NCBI GenBank assembly: GCA_035999365.1
Contig: DASYGT010000009.1
Location: 1-64,000, forward strand
From: DASYGT01 sp035999365
GTDB lineage: Bacteria; Actinomycetota; Actinomycetes; Mycobacteriales; Jatrophihabitantaceae
Length of the DNA stretch: 64,000 nucleotides
Direction: 5' to 3'
Part shown: piece by piece, positions 42,738 to 51,743 of the stretch
How positions within the stretch are numbered: the stretch's first letter is position 1
Layout: the number at the start of each line of letters is the position of its first letter
Made by a program: the position numbers and the translations under genes
The notes under the pieces: model-generated
Seen by the model: the letters and a program-made list of their open reading frames with translations, nothing else
What the model was told of the DNA's origin: nothing
The model's database searches: none

Positions 42738-43462
42738 CAGCCACGTTCTTCGACGACCCGGCGATCGCCGGCGGAGTCTCGGTGAGCTGCGTCGAGCTCA
42801 CCCACGTGTACCGCACGGCGGACGCCGAGGTGACAGCACTTCGCGCGGTGAACTTCGCCGTTCCGGCGGGTGGCCGCCTTGCGGTCGTCGGGCCGTCGGG
42901 ATCGGGCAAGTCGACGCTGCTGACGCTGCTGGCCGGTTTGCACCGCCCGACATCGGGCGAGGTGCGAGTGGGTGCCGACGATCTTGCGACGCTGCACGAG
43001 CGGGATCTCATCGCGCTCCGCGGCACCCGCATGTCCACCGTCGTGCAGAACCCCGGCCGGAACCTGCTGCCATACGGCACGGCCGAGGACAACATCCGCT
43101 TCGCGCAACGACCTGTTGCGCGCCGGTTGCGGGGACGGCTGCCGCGAGCTGCGGAGTTGCTCGACAGCCTCGGCCTGGCCGCACTCGCCGGGCACCGCGT
43201 GGCGCGGCTCTCCGGCGGTGAGCAGCAGCGATTGTCCATCGCAGTGGGTCTGGCGCGCGCACCCGGCGTTCTGCTGCTCGACGAACCGACGAGCCAGCTC
43301 GACTCGTCCAGCAGAGATCGCGTCGTCGACCTCATCAGCCGCCTGACCGAAGCCTCGGGCTGCACGGTTGTCGCTGTCACCCATGATCCGGCCGTGGCCG
43401 ACGCCCTGGGTAGCTCGATCGCGCTCGCGGACGGTGTCGTCGTCGAAGGGGGAGCGCGATGA
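42734..43462 (+). CDS. ABC transporter ATPase (MacB/LolD-like), first of two
   Basis: 242 residues. Walker A VVGPSGSGKSTLLTLLAGLH near 54-73, Q-loop VVQNPGRNLLPYGT near 100 (Q followed by N rather than D), ABC signature RLSGGEQQRLSIAVGLARAP near 155-174, Walker B VLLLDEPTSQLDS near 176, H-loop VAVTHDP near 212. ATG overlaps the permease stop. It energises the FtsX-type permease. Together with the next gene it gives two different ATPases for one permease. Confidence 0.94.
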   Translation: MTATFFDDPAIAGGVSVSCVELTHVYRTADAEVTALRAVNFAVPAGGRLAVVGPSGSGKSTLLTLLAGLHRPTSGEVRVGADDLATLHERDLIALRGTRMSTVVQNPGRNLLPYGTAEDNIRFAQRPVARRLRGRLPRAAELLDSLGLAALAGHRVARLSGGEQQRLSIAVGLARAPGVLLLDEPTSQLDSSSRDRVVDLISRLTEASGCTVVAVTHDPAVADALGSSIALADGVVVEGGAR

Positions 43463-44100
43463 CAGTTCCGCTGTTGCGGGCGCAGGGCGTCACCTTCGCG
43501 CGGGGCGGTACGGCGATCCTCGGCGGGGTGAACGTCGACGTCCACGCGGGCGAGGTGCTCGCGATCATGGGACCGAGCGGTTCCGGCAAGACCAGCCTGC
43601 TCGCGCTGCTTTCCGGGCTCGAACGGCCCGACCACGGCACCGTCAGCCTGCGCGGTGTCGGGCTCGATCATGTGCCCGCGACCTTCGGGATCGTGCTTCA
43701 GGGCTACGGCCTGGTCAACCTGCTCACCGCCGCCGAGAACGTCGAGATCCCGCTGCAGACTCGTGGCCTGGCGCCGGAAGTGGTGCGCGCCCGTGCCGCC
43801 GCAGCCTTGCAGGCGGCAGGGCTCGAACCGGTGAGTGATCATCTGGTTGAGGAGCTTTCGGGCGGTCAGCAGCAACGAGTAGCGGTGGCTCGCGCGCTCG
43901 CGATCGAGCCGGAGGTCCTGATAGCGGATGAGATGACCGCCGAACTGGACACAGCGACGAAGGACGTCATCGCCGAGCTGGTCTTTCAGCGCGCCGCGAG
44001 CGGTGTCGCCGTGGTGCTGGCTACTCACGACGACGACCTCGCGGCGCGTTGTCATCGGCAACTGCGCCTGATGGACGGCGTTGTCGCGGGCGCGGGCTGA
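43459..44100 (+). CDS. ABC transporter ATPase, second of two
   Basis: 213 residues. Walker A IMGPSGSGKTSLLALLSGLE near 36-55, Q-loop GIVLQGYGLVNLLT near 77, signature ELSGGQQQRVAVARALAIEP near 132-151, Walker B VLIADEMTAELDT (Met replaces the usual Pro in DEPT), H-loop VLATHDDD. ATG overlaps the previous stop. Only about 35-40% of residues look shared with the first ATPase, so this is a non-identical pair that could form a heterodimer. No solute-binding protein is encoded. Confidence 0.93.
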   Translation: MTVPLLRAQGVTFARGGTAILGGVNVDVHAGEVLAIMGPSGSGKTSLLALLSGLERPDHGTVSLRGVGLDHVPATFGIVLQGYGLVNLLTAAENVEIPLQTRGLAPEVVRARAAAALQAAGLEPVSDHLVEELSGGQQQRVAVARALAIEPEVLIADEMTAELDTATKDVIAELVFQRAASGVAVVLATHDDDLAARCHRQLRLMDGVVAGAG

Positions 44101-44179
44101 CCCGGGGAGTGGGGCCGATACGGCAGACTTGACGGCGCGCTCCTGTACCGCGTGGAGCCGAATACGCGAAGGGGATGTA

Positions 44180-44938
44180 GTGCCGAGACTGGCAAAGTTG
44201 CGCAGGCCTGGTCACGGAGAGAAGCTCGGCGCCGTCTGGCGCATCGTGTGGCTGATCCTGTATCCGCCGTTCTCGCTGCTGGTCAAGAGCAGGTACCTGC
44301 ACCTCGAGCGCGTGCCGCAGGACGGGCCGGCGATCCTCATCGTCAACCATGTCTCGCATGTCGATCCGTTCCTCGTCGCCAAGATGGTGATCGACGCGGC
44401 ACGAACGCCGCGCTTCCTTGCGAAGGATGCGATCTTCGACGTGGCCGTGGTCGGCGCGGCGATGCGGGGGATGGGGCACATCCCGGTCAAGCGGGGTACC
44501 GCCGACGCACGGCAGTCGTTGACTGCTGCGGTCGACGCGCTGCACGCGGGCAAGCTGATCGTGCTGCATCCGGAGGGAACCGTCACCCGCGACCCCGACG
44601 GCTGGCCGATGGCCGGGAGGACCGGCGCCGCACGGCTGGCGATGCTGGCCCCGGACGTGCCGTTGATTCCCGTGGCGCAGTGGGGTGTGCAGGAGTCGAT
44701 CGACCTGTACCGCAGGAGGGTGCGACTCGTGCCACGGCCGAGGAACACGATTTCGATCGGCGAACCGCTCGACCTGGCGAAGTTTCGCGCCCGTGATCAC
44801 GACCTCGCGACACTGCACGAGATCTCGGACGTCATGATGCGGCGGGTGCGCGAGGACGTCGCCGAACTGCGCGGCAAGCCTGCACCTGACGGCGACCTGT
44901 TCGTATGGGTGCGCCCTGGCGAAGGAGGGTCGACGTGA
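44180..44938 (+). CDS. plsC: 1-acylglycerol-3-phosphate acyltransferase
   Basis: 252 residues from GTG 44180 with GAAGGGGA upstream. HX4D catalytic motif NHVSHVDPFLVAKM near 64-77; RFLAKDAIFDVAVVGAAMRG near 87; EGT motif VLHPEGTVTRDPDGWPM near 138-154; PVAQWGVQES near 176. It acylates lysophosphatidic acid at the inner membrane. The stop overlaps gpsA (GTGA), so precursor synthesis (G3P by GpsA) and acyl transfer are coupled in one operon. The substrate could be another lysolipid. Confidence 0.92.
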   Translation: MPRLAKLRRPGHGEKLGAVWRIVWLILYPPFSLLVKSRYLHLERVPQDGPAILIVNHVSHVDPFLVAKMVIDAARTPRFLAKDAIFDVAVVGAAMRGMGHIPVKRGTADARQSLTAAVDALHAGKLIVLHPEGTVTRDPDGWPMAGRTGAARLAMLAPDVPLIPVAQWGVQESIDLYRRRVRLVPRPRNTISIGEPLDLAKFRARDHDLATLHEISDVMMRRVREDVAELRGKPAPDGDLFVWVRPGEGGST

Positions 44939-45933
44939 GAACGACGGTCTTCGGTGCCGGCTCCTGGGGCACTACCTTCGCCAAGATCCTTGCCGACGCG
45001 GGCAACGAGGTCACGTTATGGGCGCGCCGGCCAGAGCTTGCTGATCAGCTCAACCGCGAGCGGCGCAATCCGGAATACCTGCCGGGCATCGTCCTGCCCG
45101 AAGCGGTGACCGCGACGGGCGACGCGGCCGACGCACTGCGGGGGGCGGAGCTGATCGCGTTCGCGATCCCGTCCCAATCTCTGCGGGAGAATCTCACGGC
45201 GTGGGCGTCGGACGTCCCCGACATCGCCACGCTGGTCAGTTTGATGAAGGGCGTCGAGCTCGGTACGACCAAGCGGATGACGGAGGTGATCGCCGAGGTC
45301 ACCGGCGCCGGGCCGGAACGTATCGCGGTGGTGTCCGGTCCGAACCTCGCGCTCGAGATCGCTCAAGAGCAGCCGACCGCGACCGTCGTCGCATCCGCAG
45401 ACGAACAGTGCGCGATCGCCGTTCAGGCCGTGTGCACCGCGCCGTACTTCCGTCCGTACACCAACATCGACGTGGTCGGCTGCGAACTCGGTGGAGCCGT
45501 CAAGAACGTCATTGCCCTTGCCTGCGGTATCGCGCAGGGGATGGGATTCGGCGACAACACGCTTGCCTCGATCATCACTCGCGGGCTGGCCGAGACGGCG
45601 CGCCTCGGTGTCGAACTCGGCGCCGATCCGCTGACTTTCGCCGGCCTCGCAGGGTTGGGCGATCTCGTCGCGACGTGTTCCTCACCGCTCTCGCGTAATC
45701 GCAGCTTCGGCGAGCGGCTCGGCCACGGGGAATCGCTGGACACGGCGCAGGAGGCTACGCACGGGCAGGTCGCCGAGGGGGTGAAGTCGTGTCGCTCGGT
45801 CCTGGAACTCGCCCGGCGCCACGGGGTCGACGTCCCGATCACTGAGGCCGTCGAGGCAGTGTGTTTCCGTGGCCTGACACCGCCGGCGATGCTCGATCAG
45901 CTGATGTCGCGATCGGTGAAGCCGGAGATGTAG
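44935..45933 (+). CDS. gpsA: NAD(P)-dependent glycerol-3-phosphate dehydrogenase
   Basis: 332 residues. Rossmann start VFGAGSWGTTFAKILADAG; LVSLMKGVELGTTKRMTEVI near 100-119; VVSGPNLALEIAQEQPTATV near 135; the catalytic Lys lies in CELGGAVKNVIALACGIAQG near 184; LAGLGDLVATCSSPLSRNRS near 240. It reduces DHAP to sn-glycerol 3-phosphate for phospholipid synthesis. GTG start overlaps plsC. The window also encodes GlpD for the reverse reaction. Confidence 0.97.
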   Translation: MRTTVFGAGSWGTTFAKILADAGNEVTLWARRPELADQLNRERRNPEYLPGIVLPEAVTATGDAADALRGAELIAFAIPSQSLRENLTAWASDVPDIATLVSLMKGVELGTTKRMTEVIAEVTGAGPERIAVVSGPNLALEIAQEQPTATVVASADEQCAIAVQAVCTAPYFRPYTNIDVVGCELGGAVKNVIALACGIAQGMGFGDNTLASIITRGLAETARLGVELGADPLTFAGLAGLGDLVATCSSPLSRNRSFGERLGHGESLDTAQEATHGQVAEGVKSCRSVLELARRHGVDVPITEAVEAVCFRGLTPPAMLDQLMSRSVKPEM

Positions 45934-45976
45934 GCACGTCGAGCCGCGGTCGCACTTGCCTCGGTAGGGTCGGTGC

Positions 45977-47053
45977 GTGGCGCGGATCAGAGTCGCCGTC
46001 ATCTACGGCGGCCGCAGCAGTGAGCACGGGATCTCGGTCGTCTCGGCCGGCAGCGTTCTCGCCGCCCTCGACCCGGCCAAGTACGATGTCGTCCCGATCG
46101 GCATCACGCCCGAGGGCGCCTGGATGCTCACTGATGCCTCGCCTGCCGCCCTGACGATCACCGATCGCACACTGCCCGAGGTGGAGAAGGGCACGGCGAT
46201 CGTTCTGGCGCCGGACCCGACTGCCGGCGGGATCGTGCGGATCGACGCCGGTACCGGGATCTCTGTTTTGGAGTCCGTCGACGTCGCGTTCCCCGTGTTG
46301 CATGGGCGCTTCGGCGAGGACGGCACCATCCAGGGTTTGCTCGAGATGGCGGGTGTGCCCTACGTGGGGCCCGGTGTATTCGCGAGTGCTGCCGCAATGG
46401 ACAAGGAGTTCACCAAGAAGTTGCTGCACGCAGAAGGACTCCCAGTCGGTCGCTATGTCGTGCTGCGCTCGCGCACCGCCGCGACCGACGAGTTGCAGGC
46501 GCTCGGCCTACCGGTCTTCGTCAAGCCGTCGCGGGCCGGCTCGAGTCTCGGCATCACGCGGGTGAGGTCGTGGGAGCAGTTGCCCGCCGCCCTGGACGAT
46601 GCGTTCGCCCTCGATTCCAAGGTGTTGGTCGAGGCAGCGGTGAGCGGCCGTGAGATCGAGTGCGGAGTGTTGGAGGACGAGGACGGTCTGCCCGAGGCGA
46701 GCGTTCCTGCCGAGATCCGTCTCGTTCGCGGCCACGACTGGTACGACTTCGAGGCCAAGTACCTCGACGACGCATGTGAGTTCGACATCCCGGCGCGCTT
46801 GCCGGATGGCGTCACCGCGAGGATCCAGGATGCCGCCCGGCGGGCGTTCGTCGCGCTCGACTGCGCGGGGCTGTCGCGGGTCGACTTCTTCCTTCGCCCG
46901 GACGGTTCGATCGTCGTCAACGAGCTGAACACGATGCCTGGGTTCACGCCGATCTCGATGTACCCACGCATGTGGGCGGCGAGCGGCGTCGACTACCCCA
47001 CGCTGGTAGATCGCCTTATCGGGGCGGCACTGCGCCGCGGAGCGGCGCGCTGA
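45977..47053 (+). CDS. ddl: D-alanine--D-alanine ligase
   Basis: 358 residues. N-terminal VAVIYGGRSSEHGISVVSAG, ATP-grasp segments VFPVLHGRFGEDGTIQGLLE near 97-116, VFVKPSRAGSSLGITRVRSW near 177-196, VEAAVSGREIECGVLED near 218, and VVNELNTMPGFTPISMYPRM near 313. It makes D-Ala-D-Ala for peptidoglycan. GTG 45977 has TAGGGT at 45965-45970, 6 nt upstream, and no Shine-Dalgarno, so the mRNA is probably leaderless. The 3' end lies in a 26-bp tandem duplication. Confidence 0.97.
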   Translation: MARIRVAVIYGGRSSEHGISVVSAGSVLAALDPAKYDVVPIGITPEGAWMLTDASPAALTITDRTLPEVEKGTAIVLAPDPTAGGIVRIDAGTGISVLESVDVAFPVLHGRFGEDGTIQGLLEMAGVPYVGPGVFASAAAMDKEFTKKLLHAEGLPVGRYVVLRSRTAATDELQALGLPVFVKPSRAGSSLGITRVRSWEQLPAALDDAFALDSKVLVEAAVSGREIECGVLEDEDGLPEASVPAEIRLVRGHDWYDFEAKYLDDACEFDIPARLPDGVTARIQDAARRAFVALDCAGLSRVDFFLRPDGSIVVNELNTMPGFTPISMYPRMWAASGVDYPTLVDRLIGAALRRGAAR

Positions 47054-47083
47054 CTCAGCGCCGCGGAGCGGCGCGCTGACTCA
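47032..47083. repeat. 26-bp tandem duplication forming twin hairpins at convergent stops
   Basis: The sequence at 47032-47057 is repeated exactly at 47058-47083. Each unit starts with GCGCCGC-GGA-GCGGCGC, a 7-bp hairpin, and ends CGCTGACTCA. The ddl stop codon (47051-47053) lies in copy 1 and the racemase stop (47081-47083, minus strand) in copy 2. The duplicated hairpins could act as a tandem bidirectional terminator. Confidence 0.85.
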
Positions 47084-48226
47084 CGCGAGTGCGCCGGCTT
47101 CGCGTAGCGCCGTGACCTCCGACTCGCCGAAGCCGAGTTCGTCGAGGACGTCCGCCGTGTCGGCATCGATATCGGTGAGCGTGCGCGTGAGTCCCGGAGT
47201 TGCCGAGAACTTGGGCGCGGGCGTGGCCTGAATGGCGCCCCCGACTTCGGTGAACGTGCCGCGGGCGACGTTGTGCGGGTGGTCGGGCGCCTCGGCGAGG
47301 GTCAGCACCGGTGCGACGCATGCGTCGAGTGGTTCGAAGATGGCTGCCCACTCGTCGCGCGATTTCGTGGCGAACCGCGCACCGACAGCGGCAGCGCAGT
47401 CCGCCCACTGCGCCGGGTCGTACGGCGACGGCGCCGCGTCCGCATCGAGCCCGAGGCCGGCGACGACGGCTGCCCAGAACTGTGGTTCGAGGGCGCCGAC
47501 GGCGACATACCGCCCGTCTGCACACACGTAGCAGCGGTAGTTCGGTGCTCCGCCGTCGAGCATGTTGGCTCCGCGCTGGTCCGACCAGCCGCCGGCGGCC
47601 TGGAAGGTGCGCGTCATCGAGCCGAGGTACGCCGCTCCCTCCGTCATCGCTGCGTCGATGACCTGCCCCTGCCCCGTCGACCGGGCGTGCAGCAACCCCG
47701 CGAGCAGGCCGGTGGCGAGGAACATCGCGCCGCCGCCGAAGTCCGCGACGTAGTTGATCGGCGGAACAGGCGGACCGTCGGCGGGACCGATGCCGTGCAA
47801 CAGTCCGGTCACGGCCAGATAGGTGATGTCGTGCCCCGCCGTGGTGGCGAGTGGGCCGGCCTGACCCCAGCCCGTCATCCGCCCGTAGACGAGCGACGGA
47901 TTGCGGGCCAGCACGACCTCCGGACCCACGCCGAGCCGCTCGGCCACGCCGGGTCGGAAACCCTCGATCAGCGCGTCGCTGCGTTCGGCCAGCCGCAGCA
48001 CCACCTCTGCTGCTCCGGGCCGGCGCAGATCGATGCACACCGAGCGCCGTCCGCGGCCGAGCGGGCCGGCGGCCAGTCCGCCGAACATCCCGGCCTTTCC
48101 AGGCAGCTTGTCGATTCGCACCACCTCGGCCCCGAGATCGGCGAGCAGCATGCCGAGGAACGGAACCGGGCCGATCGCAGGCAGTTCGATCACCCGCAGG
48201 CCCGCAAGCGGTCCAGCAGTCGGCAT
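47081..48226 (-). CDS. mcr: Alpha-methylacyl-CoA racemase (CaiB/BaiF family)
   Basis: 381 residues. N-terminal LAGLRVIELPAIGPVPFLGM and VVRIDKLPG are typical. The catalytic residues of M. tuberculosis MCR (His126, Asp156, Glu241 in my recollection) have counterparts all shifted by six: His132 in TAGHDITYLA, Asp162 in VADFGGGAM and Glu247 in VGALEPQFW. That points to a racemase rather than a CoA-transferase. It interconverts 2R/2S methyl-branched acyl-CoAs, needed before beta-oxidation of sterol side chains or branched fatty acids. Starts 2 bp after the fadB stop, so it is the third gene of fadA-fadB-mcr. Confidence 0.88.
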   Translation of the reverse strand: MPTAGPLAGLRVIELPAIGPVPFLGMLLADLGAEVVRIDKLPGKAGMFGGLAAGPLGRGRRSVCIDLRRPGAAEVVLRLAERSDALIEGFRPGVAERLGVGPEVVLARNPSLVYGRMTGWGQAGPLATTAGHDITYLAVTGLLHGIGPADGPPVPPINYVADFGGGAMFLATGLLAGLLHARSTGQGQVIDAAMTEGAAYLGSMTRTFQAAGGWSDQRGANMLDGGAPNYRCYVCADGRYVAVGALEPQFWAAVVAGLGLDADAAPSPYDPAQWADCAAAVGARFATKSRDEWAAIFEPLDACVAPVLTLAEAPDHPHNVARGTFTEVGGAIQATPAPKFSATPGLTRTLTDIDADTADVLDELGFGESEVTALREAGALA

Positions 48227-48228
48227 GC

Positions 48229-50397
48229 TCAGAACGTCTCGCCGTTCTCGGCCTTCTTGCGCAGAAGCGGGTTCGGGGTGAACCGTTCGCCGTACTTATC
48301 GGCGAACTGGTCGGCGCGGGCCACGAACGCCGCGACCCCTCCCGGATACCCGTTGATGTACTGCAGCACTCCGCCCGTCCAAGGCGGGAAGCCGATGCCC
48401 ATGATCGAGCCGATGTTCGCGTCGGCCGTCTGCACGATCACGCCCTCTTCGACGCAGCGCGCGGACTCGACGGCCTCGATGACGAGCATCCGCTCTTCGA
48501 GTTCCGTGAGATCAACTGCACCGGGATCGCCGGCGATCGGGAACACCTCGGCGAGTCCGGGCCAGAGCCCGGTCCGCTTGCCGTTCTCGTCGTAGTCGAA
48601 GAAGCCGGCGCCGCGGAGCCGGCCCGCGCGACCGAGCTCGACCATCTTCTCCACGACCTGCTCGGCGGGATGCCGAGGGTGCGACCTTCCCGCCGCCTCG
48701 AGCGCGGCCCGCGTCTCGTTGCGGATCTTCAGGAACAGCTCCATGTTGAGCTCGTCGGCCAACTGCAACGCGCCGACGGGGTAGCCCGCCTGCGTGGTCG
48801 CCTGTTCGATCGTTGCGGGCGCGATGCCCTCACCGAGCATGGCGAGCGCCTCGTTGACGAAGGTGCCGATGACGCGCGAGGTGAAGAAGCCGCGGCTGTC
48901 ATTCACCACGATCGGCGTCTTCTTGATCTGAGCCGCGTAGTCCAGCGCCCGCGCCAATGCGGCGTCAGTCGTCTGCTCACCCCGAATGATCTCGAGCAGC
49001 GGCATCTTGTCGACGGGGGAGAAGAAGTGCAGGCCGATGAAGTCCTGCTTGCGCTGGACGCCCTCGGCGAGACCGGTGATCGGCAGCGTCGAGGTGTTGG
49101 AGCCCAGAAGGGCGTCGGCGTTGACGACCGGCTCGGCCTGACCGAAGACCTCGTGCTTGAGCGCGACGTTCTCGAACACGGCTTCGACGACGAGGTCGCA
49201 GCCGGCCAGGTCGGCGTAGTCGGCTGTCGGCGTGATGCGCGCAAGGATCTCCTCGCGCTTCGCCTCCGTCATCGATCCACGCCCGACCGCCTTGTCGAGG
49301 AGCTTCTGCGAGTACGCCTTACCCTTTTCGGCCGCCTCGAGGGAGACGTCCTTGAGTACGACATCGATCCCGGCGCGGGCGCTGACGTAGGCGATTCCCG
49401 CGCCCATCATTCCTGCCCCCAGCACCGCGACCTTCTCCGCTGGCCGCGGCGCGAAGCCCTCCGGGCGCGAGCCGCCTGCGTTGATCGAGTTCAAGTCGAA
49501 CCAGAACGCCTGGATCATGTTCTTCGCCGTCTGACCCTTCGCCAGGTTGACGAAGTAGCGGCCCTCGACGGCGAACGCGGTGTCGATGTCAACGGTCGCG
49601 CCCTCGACTGCGGCGCACATGATGTGGTGCGGAGCAGGCATGGGCGCGCCCTTGAGCTGCTTGCGCAGGTTCGCCGGGAATGCAGGCAGCATTCCGGCGA
49701 CCTTCGGGTTGCTCGGCGCACCGCCGGGCATCCGGTACCCCGGGGCGTCCCACGGCTGGACAGCCTCGGGATTGGCCACGATCCAGTCCCGTGCCTTGTC
49801 GAGCATCTCCTGCGGCGTCGCGGCGATCTCGTCCACGATGCCGACACTGAGAGCGTCGGCCGTCTTGAATCGGGTGCCCTGCAGCAGCACCTTCATCAGG
49901 CCGTCGGCCAGCCCGAGCAGCCGGACGATTCGGGTGACGCCACCGCCGCCGGGGAGCAGGCCGAGTGTCACCTCGGGTAGCCCGAACTGCGCCTTCGGAT
50001 TGTCGAGTGCGATGCGGTGATGACAGGCGAGGGCAATCTCGAGGCCGCCACCCAGCGCGGCGCCGTTGAGTGCGGCGACGACCGGTCTGCCCAGCGTTTC
50101 CAGACGCCGCAGGTCGGCCTTGATCGCGGTGACGCCGGCCAGGAATTCAGCGGCGTTCTCGTCGGTCACCTGCGACAGCAGCTTCAGGTCGCCACCGGCG
50201 AAGAAGGTGTCCTTACCCGAAGTGATGACGACGCCGGTGACGGAGTCCTTCTCGGCGTAGAGGCGATCGACGGCGGCCTTCATCGAAGCCTGGTAGGCAC
50301 CGGACATGGTGTTCGCACGCTGGCTCGGATCGTCGAGGGTCAGTGTGACGATGCCGTTCTCGTCCTGGTCCCAGCGGATCGTGTTCTGATCGGTCAT
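48229..50397 (-). CDS. fadB: Bifunctional enoyl-CoA hydratase/3-hydroxyacyl-CoA dehydrogenase
   Basis: 722 residues. Crotonase half (1-200): GVVITSGKDTFFAGGDLKLL oxyanion loop, then AALNGAALGGGLEIALACHH and FGLPEVTLGLLPGGGGVTRI with catalytic Glu. Dehydrogenase half (from about 330): VAVLGAGMMGAGIAYVSARA NAD motif, LHFFSPVDKMPLLEIIRGEQ with catalytic His, and AGYPVGALQLADELNMELFL in the C-terminal domain. It performs hydration and NAD-dependent oxidation in beta-oxidation. ATG 50397 with GGAGCAG upstream. Cotranscribed with the thiolase. Confidence 0.95.
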   Translation of the reverse strand: MTDQNTIRWDQDENGIVTLTLDDPSQRANTMSGAYQASMKAAVDRLYAEKDSVTGVVITSGKDTFFAGGDLKLLSQVTDENAAEFLAGVTAIKADLRRLETLGRPVVAALNGAALGGGLEIALACHHRIALDNPKAQFGLPEVTLGLLPGGGGVTRIVRLLGLADGLMKVLLQGTRFKTADALSVGIVDEIAATPQEMLDKARDWIVANPEAVQPWDAPGYRMPGGAPSNPKVAGMLPAFPANLRKQLKGAPMPAPHHIMCAAVEGATVDIDTAFAVEGRYFVNLAKGQTAKNMIQAFWFDLNSINAGGSRPEGFAPRPAEKVAVLGAGMMGAGIAYVSARAGIDVVLKDVSLEAAEKGKAYSQKLLDKAVGRGSMTEAKREEILARITPTADYADLAGCDLVVEAVFENVALKHEVFGQAEPVVNADALLGSNTSTLPITGLAEGVQRKQDFIGLHFFSPVDKMPLLEIIRGEQTTDAALARALDYAAQIKKTPIVVNDSRGFFTSRVIGTFVNEALAMLGEGIAPATIEQATTQAGYPVGALQLADELNMELFLKIRNETRAALEAAGRSHPRHPAEQVVEKMVELGRAGRLRGAGFFDYDENGKRTGLWPGLAEVFPIAGDPGAVDLTELEERMLVIEAVESARCVEEGVIVQTADANIGSIMGIGFPPWTGGVLQYINGYPGGVAAFVARADQFADKYGERFTPNPLLRKKAENGETF

Positions 50398-50435
50398 TGC
50401 AGGTCTGCTCCGGATCTGTTTCGCGGGACGAAGGA

Positions 50436-51647
50436 CTAGAGACGCTCGACGATGGTGGCGACACCCATGCCGCCGCCGACGCAGAGCGTGGCGAGGCCGA
50501 AGCGCTGGTCGCGGCGCTCGAGTTCGTCGATGACGGTGCCGAGAATCATCGCCCCGGTAGCACCGAGCGGGTGGCCGAGCGCGATCGCGCCGCCGTTGAC
50601 GTTGATCTTCTCGTGCGGCACGTCCATGTCGCGCATGAACTTCATGACGACGGCGGCGAAGGCTTCGTTCACCTCGAAGAGGTCGATCTGGTCGGCAGTC
50701 ATACCGGCCTTTGCAAGCGCCTTGCGTGCCGACGGTGCCGGGCCGGTGAGCATGATCGTGGGCTCGGTGCCGACGACGCCGGTGGCGACCACGCGCGCCC
50801 GGGGCGTGAGTCCCATGGCCGCGCCGGCCTGCTCGCTGCCGATGATCATCAGCGATGCGCCGTCGACGATGCCCGAGGAGTTGCCCGGAGTGTGAACGTG
50901 GTTGATCTTCTCGACCCAGTGGTACTTCTGCAGCGCCACCGCGTCGAAGCCACCCATGTCGCCGATGCCGGCGAAGGAGGGCTTCAGCCCGCCCAGCGAC
51001 TCCGGCGTGGTGCCCGGGCGCGGGAACTCGTCGTGATCGAGCACGACCTGACCGTTGATGTCGACGACAGGAACGAGCGAACGATTGAACGCGCCGTTCG
51101 CAATCGCCTTGCCCGCGCGGGTCTGCGACTCGGCCGCGTAGAGATCGACGTCGTCGCGGCTGAACCCCTCCATCGTCGCGATGAGGTCGGCGCTCACGCC
51201 CTGCGGCACGAAGCTCGTGGCGTAGGCCGTTTCCGGGTCCATCGCCCACGGGCCGCCGTCGGAGCCCATCGGCACGCGCGACATCGATTCGACACCGCCG
51301 GCGAGGATCAGGTCTTCCCACCCCGATCGCACCTTCTGGGCTGCGATGTTCACCGCTTCGAGGCCAGAGGCGCAGAACCGGTTGAGCTGGAACCCGGCGC
51401 CGGAGGTCTCCAGCCCCGCGGCGAGCGCCGCGGTACGGGCGATGTCGGCACCCTGCTCGCCTACTGGGGAGACGACGCCGAGGATCACATCCTCGATCTG
51501 GGCGGGGTCGAGACCGGGGTTGCGCTTCTGCACCTCGTCGATCAGGCCGACGACCAGCGACACCGGCTTCGTGCCGTGCAGTGATCCGGTGGCCTTGCCG
51601 CGCCCGCGAGGGGTGCGTACCGCGTCATAGACAAACGCTTCGGTCAT
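50436..51647 (-). CDS. fadA: Acetyl-CoA acetyltransferase (thiolase)
   Basis: 403 residues. Nucleophile Cys in QLNRFCASGLEAVNIAAQKV near 87-106; His in NGGAIALGHPLGATGAMILG near 350-369; second Cys in ATLCVGGGMGVATIVERL near the C terminus; NEAFA near 320. It cleaves 3-ketoacyl-CoA with CoA in the last step of beta-oxidation. ATG 51647 with GGAGCG upstream. First gene of the operon. A perfect palindrome lies 43 bp upstream, between it and the divergent MerR gene. Confidence 0.95.
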   Translation of the reverse strand: MTEAFVYDAVRTPRGRGKATGSLHGTKPVSLVVGLIDEVQKRNPGLDPAQIEDVILGVVSPVGEQGADIARTAALAAGLETSGAGFQLNRFCASGLEAVNIAAQKVRSGWEDLILAGGVESMSRVPMGSDGGPWAMDPETAYATSFVPQGVSADLIATMEGFSRDDVDLYAAESQTRAGKAIANGAFNRSLVPVVDINGQVVLDHDEFPRPGTTPESLGGLKPSFAGIGDMGGFDAVALQKYHWVEKINHVHTPGNSSGIVDGASLMIIGSEQAGAAMGLTPRARVVATGVVGTEPTIMLTGPAPSARKALAKAGMTADQIDLFEVNEAFAAVVMKFMRDMDVPHEKINVNGGAIALGHPLGATGAMILGTVIDELERRDQRFGLATLCVGGGMGVATIVERL

Positions 51648-51689
51648 GTAGCGCGCTCCAGGGTCGAGGTGCCAAATCATTGCCAGTAT

Positions 51690-51702
51690 TACTGTGACAG
51701 TA
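51690..51702. promoter_or_regulatory. Palindromic operator between fadA and MerR regulator
   Basis: TACTGT-G-ACAGTA is a perfect 13-bp palindrome; TAATAC overlaps it on the minus strand as a possible fadA -10, with TTACTG about 20 bp upstream as a possible -35. A long spacer of that kind is what MerR-type regulators act on. The regulator gene starts 42 bp away on the other side. Confidence 0.7.
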
Positions 51703-51743
51703 GTGAAGGGCCAGTAAATGTGTCGTCGTCTACAGTCGGGCGG

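Noticed and set aside
47273..49980. Two long plus-strand frames (about 440 and 709 codons) opposite the racemase and fadB
   Set aside because: Antisense to well-supported genes with full catalytic motifs; typical GC-rich shadow composition.
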